64,000 bases of DNA from Lucinisca nassula (Eukaryota > Mollusca > Bivalvia > Lucinida > Lucinidae), in assembly GCA_963580285.1 (NCBI GenBank), contig OY757011.1, forward strand, positions 167,491,406 through 167,555,405, read 5' to 3'. A program made the translations under genes and the position numbers. The stretch's first letter is position 1. The number at the start of each line of letters is the position of its first letter. Positions 52,494 through 61,965 of the stretch are shown here, piece after piece. The notes beneath the pieces are model-generated. The model was given only the letters and a program-made list of their open reading frames with translations. It was not told the DNA's origin and did not search any database.

Positions 52494-53999
52494 TGACTCA
52501 TGTTAGATCCCTGTCATTTTTATTCTGCACCAGGGCTGTCTTGGGCAGCTATGCTACTGATGACAAAAGTGAATTTAGAATTGATTACGGACATGGACGA
52601 CCTGCTCCTTTGGGAAAGAGCTTGTAGAGGTGGTGTTAGTCAAATTTCGTCCCGATATGCTCAAGCCAATAACCCATATTTAGATGATTACGATCCAAGT
52701 CAGGCGCATGCGTACATCATGCATATCGATGCTAATAACCTCTACGGATGGGCGTGCCAACAACTGCTACCTATCGGAGGATTTCGACGCTTGTCATAGG
52801 AAGAAATCGCATCGTTCGACGTGCTCCGAGTTCTCGATGACTCGAAGAAAGGTTATCTGATCGAAACGAGCCTGAGTTATCCTTCCAACTTGCACGATGA
52901 CCATAATTGTTTTCCATTGGCACCGGAAAAGCGCAGCGTCGCGGACGACGAACTTTCGCCATATGCGAAGTGGACCTGGGCGGAATTACGGGGATCGGTT
53001 AAACGACCGAAGTCGGAAAAATTGCTTTGTACGCTTGGTGACAAGGATAGATACGTGTTACATTACAGAAACTTGAAATTATACTTGCAACTCGGTTTGC
53101 AAATTAAAACCATTCATACCGTCTTGGAGTTCGATCAGGAAACCTGGCTTAAACCATACATCGATTTTAACACCATGAAACGCACTGAGGCCAAAACGGA
53201 ATTCGAGAAATCGTTTTACAAAATACTTAACTGTAGTGTCTTCGGGAAACTTATGGAATGCCAACGGAAGCACTTAAGCGTGACCTTGACCGGTCAAGAG
53301 AAAAAGCTTACCAAACTGACGGCAAAACCAACGTTCAAAGAATGCAGAATTTTCAATGAAAGTTTGGTTGGCGTTCACTGTAAACGCCCTAAAATACTGA
53401 TTTCTAAACCCGTATACGCTGGACAAACCGTTTTGGATCTTAGTAAAGTATTGATGTATCAGTTTTGGTATGGTTACCTTAAACGAAAATACGCCACTCA
53501 GTGCCAGTTATTGTGTACAGATACAGACTCTTTCTTGTTCTACGTAGAAACGCCTGACATTTACGAAGATATGTGGAGGGACAGACATCTTTTTGATTTT
53601 TCTGACTACCCGACATCTAGTGAATTACACTCTTTAGGCAATAAAAAGGTTCCAGGAAAATTTAAGGATGAGTTTAATGGTAAAGTGATACGGAAATTCT
53701 GTGGTCTACGGTCAAAGATGTACGCCACTCTTCACCAAGATGATAGTGCAGATGTGGAAAAAAAGAAGGCGAAAGGCATAGCCAAAGCTACAATCGAAAA
53801 AGAACTGTGTTTCGACATGTACGAGAAAACGCTGTTCGACCAGACTGAAATGTTATCTTCGATGGACCTCATCCGCTCTCGTTCGCATAACATACTCTGT
53901 GAGAAAGTGCGGAAAAAGACTCTGAGTTCCTTTGATGACAAACGTTGGCTTCATTTGGATGGCATATCCTCATTAGCATACGGCCATTATTATATTTAA
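52494..53999 (+). pseudogene. Protein-primed family B DNA polymerase, C-terminal part with nonsense codon
   Basis: The frame begins inside the protein (LDPCHFYSAPGLSW) and runs through motif A (HIDANNLYGWA), the motif B region (YKILNCSVFGKLME) and motif C (CTDTDSFLFY). The exonuclease and terminal-protein parts are missing. A TAG at 52797-52799 interrupts the same frame just after motif A, and the frame resumes without shift to the stop at 53999. Polinton PolB copies the linear genome from a protein primer. The break at 52493 and the nonsense codon make this copy nonfunctional. AATAAA at 54035 is a possible polyadenylation signal. The gene is convergent with the PC4-like gene in the right arm. 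Confidence 0.9.
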
Positions 54000-54558
54000 A
54001 TAAGAATGTATACATTGTACTTGTATTATAACAAAATAAATATGTCACATAAAAATATTTGCGTTTGTCAGTCCAGCACAGGTAACTTTTGAATATATCA
54101 ATCATGTATTCTTTTTTCTTTTGCAAATGCTGTCAAACCAATGTCATAATGATGAGGGACCTGGAAAATTATTAAAAGCTGCACTTACCTGAAACAATAA
54201 AGACAATCCACATATATTGCAAACTTATAGTTAAATAAAAAACAACAAAAAATTGTCAATAAAATATATATATATATTTATTCCATATATTGATTCTATA
54301 AAACAATCCGATGGTAATGTCAAATTCATATTTTGAATACCACATAAAATTCCTCTCCCAAGACAGAGTTATACATCATTAAAGAATTGAAGAGCCCATA
54401 TATTTGCAATGTCAAATAAGAAACATGTAACACGTGTTTAATTGTTTCCGTTTCTATTTACACTTCTGTAGAGTAATGCGGCCACATCTACGGTTCTTTT
54501 CAATAGTTAACCAATTGGTCAAAACTGAATCTGCCTAATCCTGATGGCTCTGTTGAAC

Positions 54559-55215
54559 CTAGGTTTGGTACTGAGCAATTGCTTGAGAAGCAACACCTTG
54601 ATGGTACTGTTGTCCAATTCCCAGAGGGGCAGCACGTCCATGAGACTGTTGAGAGACTTGATAGTGTTGACCCACTGGCTGAAAGTCAACGCCGACTTGA
54701 TTATTCATGTGGTAGTCGTAGCCAGGAATAATGCCTTGCTGTGAGTACTGACCATTTGACATAGAATGATCAGTAGCGTAGTTCATAGGCCAAATTGGCT
54801 GATAAGTTCCGGTCGTCACTTGATCATTTTCAGCGGGCGATATTTGAACGGTAGTAGCGAATTCCTGCCCAAGCATGTTGTCTGTACGTGCCTGTCGAAT
54901 GTTTTCTGTTTTCCTTTTCTTACCGGCTGGCACAGTGGATTGTATTAGCCCAAGCACTTGTGGATCCATCGTTGACATAAGTTGTCGTAGGGCAGTCGCT
55001 TCCCCCATACTAAGCGATACGAATTTAGAATTGTTCTTGTTAAAAGTACCGTCGGCGTAAGCATTCGTATAATCGTTGATATGCATGTACGCCATTTTGG
55101 ATCTTGGTACCATGGTAATATCGACCGTCTTATTCTTCGACAGTTTTCCTCTGAGTTTGTACAGAATTCCGTTATCGTTTCTTATTTCTTCAAACCTCGA
55201 CGATGAAGAAGCCAT
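54559..55215 (-). CDS. Possible PC4-like ssDNA-binding protein, right-arm copy, 218 aa
   Basis: The encoded protein is identical residue for residue to 44526-45182, with the same upstream TATATAAAG (mirrored at about 55291-55300) and downstream AATAAA. Both copies are intact, so the gene dose in this element is two. See the left-arm entry for domains and the uncertainty about the PC4 call. Confidence 0.6.
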   Translation of the reverse strand: MASSSSRFEEIRNDNGILYKLRGKLSKNKTVDITMVPRSKMAYMHINDYTNAYADGTFNKNNSKFVSLSMGEATALRQLMSTMDPQVLGLIQSTVPAGKKRKTENIRQARTDNMLGQEFATTVQISPAENDQVTTGTYQPIWPMNYATDHSMSNGQYSQQGIIPGYDYHMNNQVGVDFQPVGQHYQVSQQSHGRAAPLGIGQQYHQGVASQAIAQYQT

Positions 55216-56025
55216 TTTGTCAGTTAATATTCTCCTTTCGTACGACGTATTTAAGTTTTTGACTTTCGTTTGCCAGTTTGGAAAGCTTGGACAGGTTTGT
55301 GCTTTATATACAGCTCAGAGTCAAGCCCTATTTTAACATGCCTAAACTTGTTTCATATACGACACTTTTAAAATGAGCCCATTTAGACCTATACATGCAA
55401 TCTAACATTCTTGAATATTTGATAACCGAATTAACATTTAAAATATGGTGAGAACACATTTGTAGATTTCATGTTACCATCTGATAAAAACTTATTTTCC
55501 CCATATAACTTCAAAGAGCAGCTGTCTTTCTTAATTATGGTATCAACATGTAGATATGCCTCCTCCGGAATGCCTCCCACCAGGTTGTTCACGATATTAA
55601 AATAATCAAAACATCATGCTGCCTAACTTGATTCATAAATTGCAGTGCATTAATTATTTTACCAAGGGCTGCAGACATATTTTTCTTTACTATCATTTTC
55701 ATATCTGAAATGAAATCACGCCTTCTTTAAAGCGACCTCATTATCTTTTTTTCTGTTATCTAAAATTAAATCATGTCGTCTTTTAAAGCAAATTCATTTA
55801 TCTAGGTGTGTATCAGTTTAATATTTGATCAGAATATTCATAACTCATGCTTCGCAGTTTGTATAATTTATATAAGACTGAGCATTGCTGACACAAGCAA
55901 AACCTTTCAGTTAACGTGAAAGAAACTTAGAATTAGTCAGAGCAAGCTGGGCTAGGTTTCTGCTATTTACAGCTCAGAGTCAAGACCTATTTTAACATGC
56001 CTAAACTTGTTTCATATACGCCGGC

Positions 56026-56256
56026 TTATGTTGTTGTTTGTTACTTACTGTGTGTATCACTTGTGTCGTTTAATTTTGGATGGCCATATGGCCATTTTGT
56101 GGGAAAGTAACTGTCCATATGGCCTTCCTTTGTTTAGGTTTCCATTATGGTCTGGTCGCTTAATGTTTGTATTTCTTTCCCTTTGGTGTCTTTTATGGAT
56201 GGAGTAAGTTAATTGTATCAATTCCTGATCTTTGTTTTACTTCTACTTTTCAAAGT
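56026..56256 (-). mobile_element. Penelope-like module B inserted in the right arm
   Basis: This is the mirror copy of 43486-43716, with the same junction word GCCGGC and the same internal sequence. It provides a marker that the two arms share one origin. Confidence 0.75.
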
Positions 56257-56581
56257 AAAATGAGCCCATTTAGATCAATACATGAAATCTAACATTCTTG
56301 AATATTTTATAACCGAAAACGGATGTCTCGCACCAGGCTTTTCAGGATTTTACAACAATTTATCAAAACCTCATGATGCTTAACTTGTTTTATAAATTGC
56401 AATGTATACATTACTTTTTACCAAGGACTGCAGGCATATTTTTCATCACTATCATTTTCATATCTGAAACGAAATCACGCCTTCTTTATAGCGACCTCAT
56501 TATCATTTTTTCTGCTATCTAAAATTAAATCTTGTCGTCTTTTAAAGCCAACTCATTTATCTAGGTGTGTATTTGATCAGA

Positions 56582-56968
56582 GTCTTTGGCACCCTCGCAG
56601 ACTTCCAGGAACCGTCGGTGCCAAACCAGTTATGACCATTTTCGACCTTTTCGGACCCTCCCGAGTACATTGAACCGGTCTACGACTGTCTTTGGCACCC
56701 TCGCAGACTTTCAGGAATCGCAGTGCCAAACGAGTTTACGCCCGTTTCGACCTCTAGGGCCCCTCCCGAGTACATAGAACTGGTCTACGACTGTCTTTGA
56801 CACCCTCGCAGACTTCCAGGAACCGTCGGTGCCAAACCAGTTAAGGTCATTTTCCACCTTTTGGGACCCTCCCGAGTACATAGAACCGGCCCGCGACTGT
56901 CTTTGACACAGACTTCCAGGAACCGTCGGTGCCAAACCAGTTAAGGCCAATTTCGACCTTTTTGGACC
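56582..56968. repeat. 106-bp satellite, second array in the Polinton
   Basis: About three and a half units of the same family as 46430-47918 start abruptly at the arm edge with AGTCTTTGGCACCC. One unit near 56900 carries an internal deletion. It indicates that the arm joined a satellite block that was already duplicated. Confidence 0.85.
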
Positions 56969-57135
56969 TTTGAACAGCCTAACAAAGTAGTTAAATTTTA
57001 GCAGGTACCTATTAACATGGTTTCCGCTCGCCTAGTAACAGGCGTGGACAAACTTGGGGCTCAACCAACTTTTTATACTTCTTCAATGGTGGGGCCCTTC
57101 TTACATGAAAATCATATTCTAATTTTGTTACGGGG
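56969..57135. other. Short unassigned stretch between satellite pieces
   Basis: A+T-rich sequence without a gene, containing an isolated piece ('agcaggtacctattaacatg' and 'ttcttacatgaaaatcatat') unlike the flanking satellite. At 57136-57195 one further half satellite unit follows. Confidence 0.4.
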
Positions 57136-57194
57136 TGACACCCTCGCAGACTTCCAGGAACCGTCGGTGCCAAGCCAGTTAAGGTTATTTTCCA

Positions 57195-57221
57195 GCTTCT
57201 TATGTATACGATATGATCCAT
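57195..57221 (-). pseudogene. Stub of the penton-like gene fused to satellite
   Basis: The first eight to nine codons of the penton-like protein (MDHIVYIRS) precede the duplicated integrase exactly as at 51608-51634, but the reading frame then runs straight into satellite sequence. This marks the left edge of the duplicated integrase segment. Confidence 0.8.
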
Positions 57222-57226
57222 TATGT

Positions 57227-58345
57227 TTAATTTTCGAGCGTCTGTACGCTATCCGCCGAAACCCACGAATTCATAGAAGAAGGATAATCTAGCCACTTTA
57301 CGAGCAGTTCTGTTTTTCCTTGACGTTTTCTCCGTTTGACAACTTTTTCAATGATGAATAAAGTTTCAGAGTCCTTGGAGACTTTGTTTAATTCTGCGTC
57401 ATAAAACTGTCCGATGATAGGCTGGTCGTTCCAATCGTTCAACTTGTACAACGGTAGGCCTTGTCTCCGATAGCGTTTTGCAATTTTAAACACTTCGCCA
57501 GTGTATTGTTGCTGATAAGCTCTTCTGAAAGGATGCTTAAGGTATGATATCCTCACCAGATCACCCACTTTAAATTTAAACGGAGAAGTGCGTCTTTTTT
57601 GCCTGCTTGTTGGAGGTTTCTTCAGATACATGTAGGCCCATAGGTCGGCCTCGTTTTTCTTCGTCACATCCTTAGGCGCTGTATTATTCAAACTCCTATG
57701 CGGTGTGGCATTATAGTTATCGACAAGGCTCTGTAGATCGTCGATATATCGAAAATTCCTTTTATGCCTCAAAAACCTCCATAAAAGCACTTTAAACGTA
57801 CGTTGTACACGTTCAACGTAATTGGCTTTTGGAGGATTTTGCGTCGTAAACAGACGGATATTCTGTTCTTTGAGATACTGTTTGACCCATCGATTCACGA
57901 ACTCGGAACCTTTGTCGACCCGTAATCGCACTGGTTTTCTCTTCGAAATCACCTTTTTCAGGCCATTTAGAACCGATTTAGCCGTTTTATTATGTAATGG
58001 CTCTATCCACAAAAATCGTGAGAAAACGTCGATCACAAACAGTAAGTAATTGATGTTGTCGTTTTCTTTGGCCAAGTTACCCACATAGGAAAGATCGGCT
58101 TCAAACTGAGCGTCGATAGAATTTACTCTGACTTGGAGGGTTTTGAATCGATGTCTGGCTTGTTTTTGTACCGAATAAGAATCTACTCCGTCGAGCCATT
58201 TTTGAATAAAATGCTGCGAAAACGTCCCGGGATATTTTTTGTTCAAAACTTTATAGAGTCGCCCTGGACTGCTAAAAGCTGCAGGATTAGAAGCTGTAGC
58301 GTAATATTTTTCCAATATAGCTTTTTTATCCATATTTTGCGACAT
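57227..58345 (-). CDS. Polinton RVE-type integrase with chromodomain, complete, 372 aa
   Basis: The candidate DDE residues are Asp84 (FEADLSYVG), Asp144 (LRVDKGSEF) and Glu178 (ANYVERVQRT). The N-terminal 80 residues form a helical region with a Lys/Arg-rich stretch (KQARHRFKTLQVRV). The C-terminal region (residues about 245-300) has an SH3-like FKVGDLVRISYLK strand. Residues about 325-372 (IIEKVVKRRKRQGKTELLVK, WLDYP, NSWVSADSV) match a chromodomain, known in Polinton integrases and thought to aid chromatin targeting. It would insert the element and make the 6-bp duplication. The first 281 nt of the 3' end and beyond are duplicated at 51640-52493. The gene is intact. Confidence 0.93.
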   Translation of the reverse strand: MSQNMDKKAILEKYYATASNPAAFSSPGRLYKVLNKKYPGTFSQHFIQKWLDGVDSYSVQKQARHRFKTLQVRVNSIDAQFEADLSYVGNLAKENDNINYLLFVIDVFSRFLWIEPLHNKTAKSVLNGLKKVISKRKPVRLRVDKGSEFVNRWVKQYLKEQNIRLFTTQNPPKANYVERVQRTFKVLLWRFLRHKRNFRYIDDLQSLVDNYNATPHRSLNNTAPKDVTKKNEADLWAYMYLKKPPTSRQKRRTSPFKFKVGDLVRISYLKHPFRRAYQQQYTGEVFKIAKRYRRQGLPLYKLNDWNDQPIIGQFYDAELNKVSKDSETLFIIEKVVKRRKRQGKTELLVKWLDYPSSMNSWVSADSVQTLEN

Positions 58346-58363
58346 TTCGTTTGTTTTCGCTGT

Positions 58364-58723
58364 TTACACCGCAGTACCCAGATACTTGTCTGATTCTCTT
58401 AAAAACCCAACCATGTTAATATAGTGGCATCGTGGAGACCATCTTTGATGTTCTTTCCAGACATTGTCTTCTTGAAGCCATTCTCCGAGGCGTAGGCCGC
58501 AAGAGAAACATTTCACTAAATCGCCCGTATTTGTATAGTAAAATCCAGCAGACGCTAGCGTGTGTTTGTCCTGTCGTAACTGAACTGGCCATGATTCAAA
58601 AGACGAAACTCTGTCACGATAATACACCATATGAGGAACGGAATGCGATATTGATAAATGAGAAGGGTTACTGCTCAGCCAAACCCTGTCCACCATGCTG
58701 AACACTGAACGCGTTAGCTTCAA
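58364..58723 (-). CDS. BIR-domain (IAP-like) protein, 119 aa or shorter
   Basis: One BIR domain covers residues about 36-102. Zinc ligands fit C-x2-C-x16-H-x6-C exactly: Cys72, Cys75, His92, Cys99, preceded by the conserved Arg38 and the ASAGFYYT and GDLVKCFSCG signatures. BIR proteins of the IAP type bind caspases or their regulators and can inhibit apoptosis. No RING or CARD is present, so it is a stand-alone BIR. Start is uncertain: Met1 gives 56 bp overlap with the upstream frame, Met10 gives less, and Met32 (58630) gives an 88-aa protein lying just past that gene. It sits 18 bp from the integrase start, in the same direction. Viral capture from a host IAP is plausible but unproven. Confidence 0.85.
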   Translation of the reverse strand: MKLTRSVFSMVDRVWLSSNPSHLSISHSVPHMVYYRDRVSSFESWPVQLRQDKHTLASAGFYYTNTGDLVKCFSCGLRLGEWLQEDNVWKEHQRWSPRCHYINMVGFLRESDKYLGTAV

Positions 58724-59081
58724 GAAATGATATCAAGTACTGAATACTTTCCTTATATTGATAAAGCTTTGTAAAGGTATCCTTGTGTATTCGAACTCGC
58801 GAATTTGCATCTTGAAGACACAGGAAGATATCGCCACCTTTTTTCCTTTCAAGCTTTATAGAACCAAAAGCACTGATTTCACATTTGATGTTGTCGTTAG
58901 CTGTATCCCAGATCAAAGACACCATGTCATTTCTGTTAAGCTCTTCTTGTGCCATTGTACGAAAAAAAGATTCAACGAAGTGATTAGCCGCTTCCAAAGC
59001 TTCGGCTTTTAGTTTGTATCGAGGAAGACACGTTTTCAAAATATACTCGTGAAGTAAAACAGCTGCTAGCAACAGTGGCAT
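58668..59081 (-). CDS. Hypothetical Polinton protein, 137 aa, probably C-terminal part of a longer gene
   Basis: The frame begins MPLLLAAVLLHEYILKTCLP, then helical KLKAEALEAANHFVESFF. A second half (residues about 70-120) has strands and a helix (IKLERKKGGDIFLCLQ, RVRIHKDTFTKLYQYKESI) that faintly recall the PC4 pattern. I do not recognise the family. Directly upstream, an overlapping frame in another phase stays open from 59380 to 59069 (104 codons, no initiator Met at its start) and reads like protein. The two frames meet at a T5 tract on the plus strand (59085-59089). A one-base indel there would join them, so the gene may be broken, frameshifted, or misread by sequencing. Confidence 0.55.
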   Translation of the reverse strand: MPLLLAAVLLHEYILKTCLPRYKLKAEALEAANHFVESFFRTMAQEELNRNDMVSLIWDTANDNIKCEISAFGSIKLERKKGGDIFLCLQDANSRVRIHKDTFTKLYQYKESIQYLISFLEANAFSVQHGGQGLAEQ

Positions 59082-59380
59082 ACCTTTTTCTTCAATAATA
59101 ACGATCTGATGGCCTTTCGTTGTTTTATACGATCAACTGGCCGCTGTTGAACAAGTCCGAGCATGCCTTGCCTAATTGCACAATACCTGACAAGTTTACG
59201 ATACTGCCAAAAATAATATTTTTTTTGCAGTGGAGATAAATATGCGGTTGAATCAGTAAAAAATGCAACAATTGGATGAGAAATCAGTTTTAGCTTACAA
59301 TATGCTTTTCCCTGAGGTTTGATATAACTCTGAAGTCCTAGGTTTTCAAGATCAAAAGAAAGATAAAATCTTATAATATG
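59069..59380 (-). pseudogene. Open region upstream of the 137-aa frame, possible lost N-terminus
   Basis: There are 104 stop-free codons in a phase different from 58668-59081. It includes KLISHPIVAFFTDSTAYLSP, QKKYYFWQYRKLVRYCAIRQ and ending RKAIRSLLLKKK. It has protein-like composition and overlaps the inner edge of the right TIR. No in-frame start lies near the 5' side. Confidence 0.4.
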
Positions 59381-59599
59381 CTAATGAAATGCGAAAAAGC
59401 ACGGTCAACGGGGAAGAAAGGTCTAAACCTAAACTATGCTTATGAAATGCGAGACGTAAAATTTGCTAACGCAAAAGGAAAAAGATAAGATCTAATGAGT
59501 TCTTTGGAAAAAGATAAGATCTGAAATATGCTAATGAGCTCCTCGGATTAAATATGCTAATTAGAAAATCCACTTTCGCACCGGTAAAAAGGATCTACT
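59331..59599 (-). repeat. Polinton right terminal inverted repeat
   Basis: On the minus strand it starts AGTAGATCCTTTTTACCGGT and pairs with 41135-41370. It is near-identical over the outer 125 bp, then more diverged with an insertion of about 30 bp, and again similar at the inner CCTAGGACTTCA. Higher conservation at the tips fits functional selection on the ends. Confidence 0.9.
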
Positions 59600-59605
59600 T
59601 GGGAT
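59600..59605. other. Polinton target-site duplication, right
   Basis: TGGGAT directly follows the right TIR and repeats 41129-41134. The tandem array interrupted at 41128 continues here with GAGTTGCGGAGACA. Confidence 0.92.
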
Positions 59606-59852
59606 GAGTTGCGGAGACAAGACGAACGGACGAACTGACTGACGAACCCATTACTCTTCGACGACTACCGTTGGGGGACAAAATTAGCTGTCACGTATTT
59701 CATTACCCTTTCCTGAGTTCTGGCCTTTTGGCAAAAGTATGATGAAATTTTGTCAGCAAAATATCTCCTAAACTATTTAAACTAGAGCCATGAAAGCTGG
59801 TGAATAGTTTGGTATTTATGAGTATATGACCTGAACAAAATGCCCGCCAGAG
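59606..59852 (+). repeat. Remainder of the host tandem array
   Basis: GAGTTGCGGAGACAAGACGA and a short ACGGACGAACTGACTGACGA microsatellite complete the core unit cut at 41128. A different repeat-like stretch then leads to the SINE at 59853. Confidence 0.5.
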
Positions 59853-60150
59853 CTCCGCCCATAGGGGCTTGAAGAAATATATGGGCTGCATGATGCTTCC
59901 ACGCAGAGCTGAATCTGGCCCGCATACTAGTACTGGTAAACCGCTTAGAGGATCTAAGCCTGTCCAGGAACCGCGGTGCGAGGCGGACCGTCCATGCTAA
60001 TAAACCCTATTGGTTTTATTGGGCGACAGGGCTTGAGATGTCATTTCATCTCAATGTCGGGTAAAAGTCCCACAAAATTGGAAGCAACGTCTCCAAAATT
60101 ACCTTTACAGTGTTGACGGGGACGTTAAACCGCAAATCAAACAAACAAAT
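59853..60150 (+). mobile_element. SINE-like repeat (GACGTTAAACC tail), copy 4
   Basis: It closely matches 35746-36045 over its full length ('gatgcttccacgcagagctg', 'cctgtccaggaaccgcggtg', 'ttggaagcaacgtctccaaa') and ends GACGTTAAACCGCAAATCAA with a CAAA-rich tail. Confidence 0.65.
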
Positions 60151-60164
60151 CAAAATGAAAAACA

Positions 60165-60841
60165 AGAGCCCCACGGGCCACTATGCTCACCAGAGCTCAG
60201 GGAGCACTGCCACTGGCAGCCATGTATTTTAATTAACCATGGAAGCCTTGCGCCCAAAATCGCTACAGAAAAAAATTGGACCCAATCAGCCTAGTGGCTT
60301 CAGAGGTCTGATGTCTCTTGAATGTATTGTTGCAAGAGAACGGACGACCATTGACAACTATAATTATGTGGCAACCAATTAGCCTTGAAATCATATGGCA
60401 GATAGAACATTGTTTGAGGAACATTTCTATGAAAGTTTTTAAGATTTTGTTTATTTGTATTGGTGTTACGCGGCCCATTCAACACTAGTTTAGGTCATTT
60501 TTGAGCCGGCCAGTTTACCTATCCACACATTTTTCTGGGCATGCAGGCTTATACGTTAGCGGTTAACCAGTACAGTGCACATTCTTTCGCCAGAAACTGA
60601 CAACTGCCCTTCTTGAATCAGCAAAGGTTTTTGTCAATTTTCTCCATTATAAGTCTATGGAAACTCTTAATGTCGCATAGAAACCAATCTATAGAGCCAA
60701 ATTTCATAAAAAAAAAAAAAGCTGTAAAGGCAAATATGGTAAATATTTCCATAAAGCCTCAACCCCATAGAGCATAATAATTGGTTTATGAGGAGATCAT
60801 TATTTAAAAAAAAAAATCTTTTTTTGTTTCTTTTTTTTCTA

Positions 60842-60884
<43 letters not shown>

Positions 60885-61406
60885 TTGGTTTCCAATGGCA
60901 ACCAATAAAAATGAGCCGTAGGCCTAAAATCATATGTCAGAAACAAGATTGCTGAAAAAATATTTCTATGAACGTTTTGCCAAAATATATACTAATCCCC
61001 CATTACAAATCTATAGAAACTCTATATAAGATGCCATAGCAATCAAACTAAAGAGCCGAATTTCATTAAAAAAAACAACAACAAAAGAAAAAAACATAAA
61101 ACTTGTTCAGCCAAATATGGTAAATATTTCCATAAAGTCGCAGCCTCATAGAGCATATGGTTTTTCGAGAATATTATTGTTTTAAGCGTGTTTATTCTAT
61201 TTAAGGCAACCAATAAAAGTGACTATTTGACCTAAAATCATACGGCAGAGAGATGATTGCTTAAAAATATTTCTAGGAAAGTTTTGTCAAAATATCTGGA
61301 AAGACGTAGCAGTAAATTGCATTTTTTTTTTCAATTTTCTCCATTATAAGTCAGTGGAAACTCTAAAGTGCCATAGCAACCAAACTAAAGTGCCGAATTT
61401 CATAAA

Positions 61407-61462
<56 letters not shown>

Positions 61463-61965
61463 CCTGAAAAGGCAAATGTGGTGATTATTTCAATAAAGAC
61501 TCAGCCTCATTGGGAATCCGGTTTCTGAGGAATGATTTTTTTTTAGTTTTTTTCTTTCTATTTTTTCCTCTTTTTTCTATTTTGGTTTCCATGGCAACCA
61601 GTAAAATCCTATAGCAGATGGTAAATTACTTAAGGAACATTTGCATGAAAGTTTGTCAGAATATCAGCAGAGGCTTGGCAGTAAATGCCATTTTTCAATT
61701 TTACCCATTATAAATCTATGGAAACACAAGTTACCATAGCAACCAAACTAATGAGCCGATTTTCATCAAAAACACAAACTTTCAACCTCCCAGCCCAAGA
61801 ATGTTACATATACAATTTGGGCCCAATCGGCCCAGTGGCTTCAGAGGAGATGTCGTTTGAAAGCGTTGACGGCGGACATACGACGACGCAGACGATGCAG
61901 ACGCCAACGGACAACTGCCTATCCTATTAGCTCCCCCGGATCCTTTGGCTCTGTTGAGCTAAAGA
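60165..61965 (-). mobile_element. HINE-like element, minus strand
   Basis: On the minus strand the 5' end TTTAGCTCAACAGAGCCAAA is at 61925-61965 and the 3' end (GGTGAGCATAG, a GGCCCGTGGGGC hairpin, TCTTGTT) is at 60165-60195. Core units of about 290 bp share 'ccattataagtctatggaaa' and 'catagcaaccaaactaaa'. The core contains long A-tracts, (ATT)n at 60843-60890 and (AC)n at 61421-61460. Confidence 0.6.

Larger units (their letters stand above)
54070..56581 (-). repeat. Right arm of the 2.5-kb internal inverted duplication
   Basis: It is the inverted counterpart of 43160-45673. The inner edge (GTCCAGCACAGG at 54071) abuts polymerase 3' DNA. The outer edge (TTTGATCAG at 56580) abuts 106-bp satellite without any gap. 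The two edges therefore differ in context from the left arm, so the duplication copied an internal piece rather than a terminus. Confidence 0.92.
41135..59599. mobile_element. Polinton/Maverick virus-like DNA transposon, rearranged
   Basis: The element is 18,465 bp with TIRs beginning AGTAGATCC and a 6-bp TGGGAT duplication. Order: left TIR, 153-aa ORF (+), inverted arm with PC4-like gene (+), tandem satellite, then on the minus strand (read right to left) integrase, penton-like protein, core-like protein, major capsid, protease, ATPase and a small helical protein. A PolB fragment (+) follows, then the second inverted arm, more satellite, a second and complete integrase (-), BIR protein (-), a 137-aa ORF (-) and the right TIR. 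Polintons are known to carry this replication, integration and capsid set. The polymerase is broken, so it is probably non-autonomous, yet the morphogenesis genes remain open, which argues for a fairly recent insertion. Confidence 0.93.
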
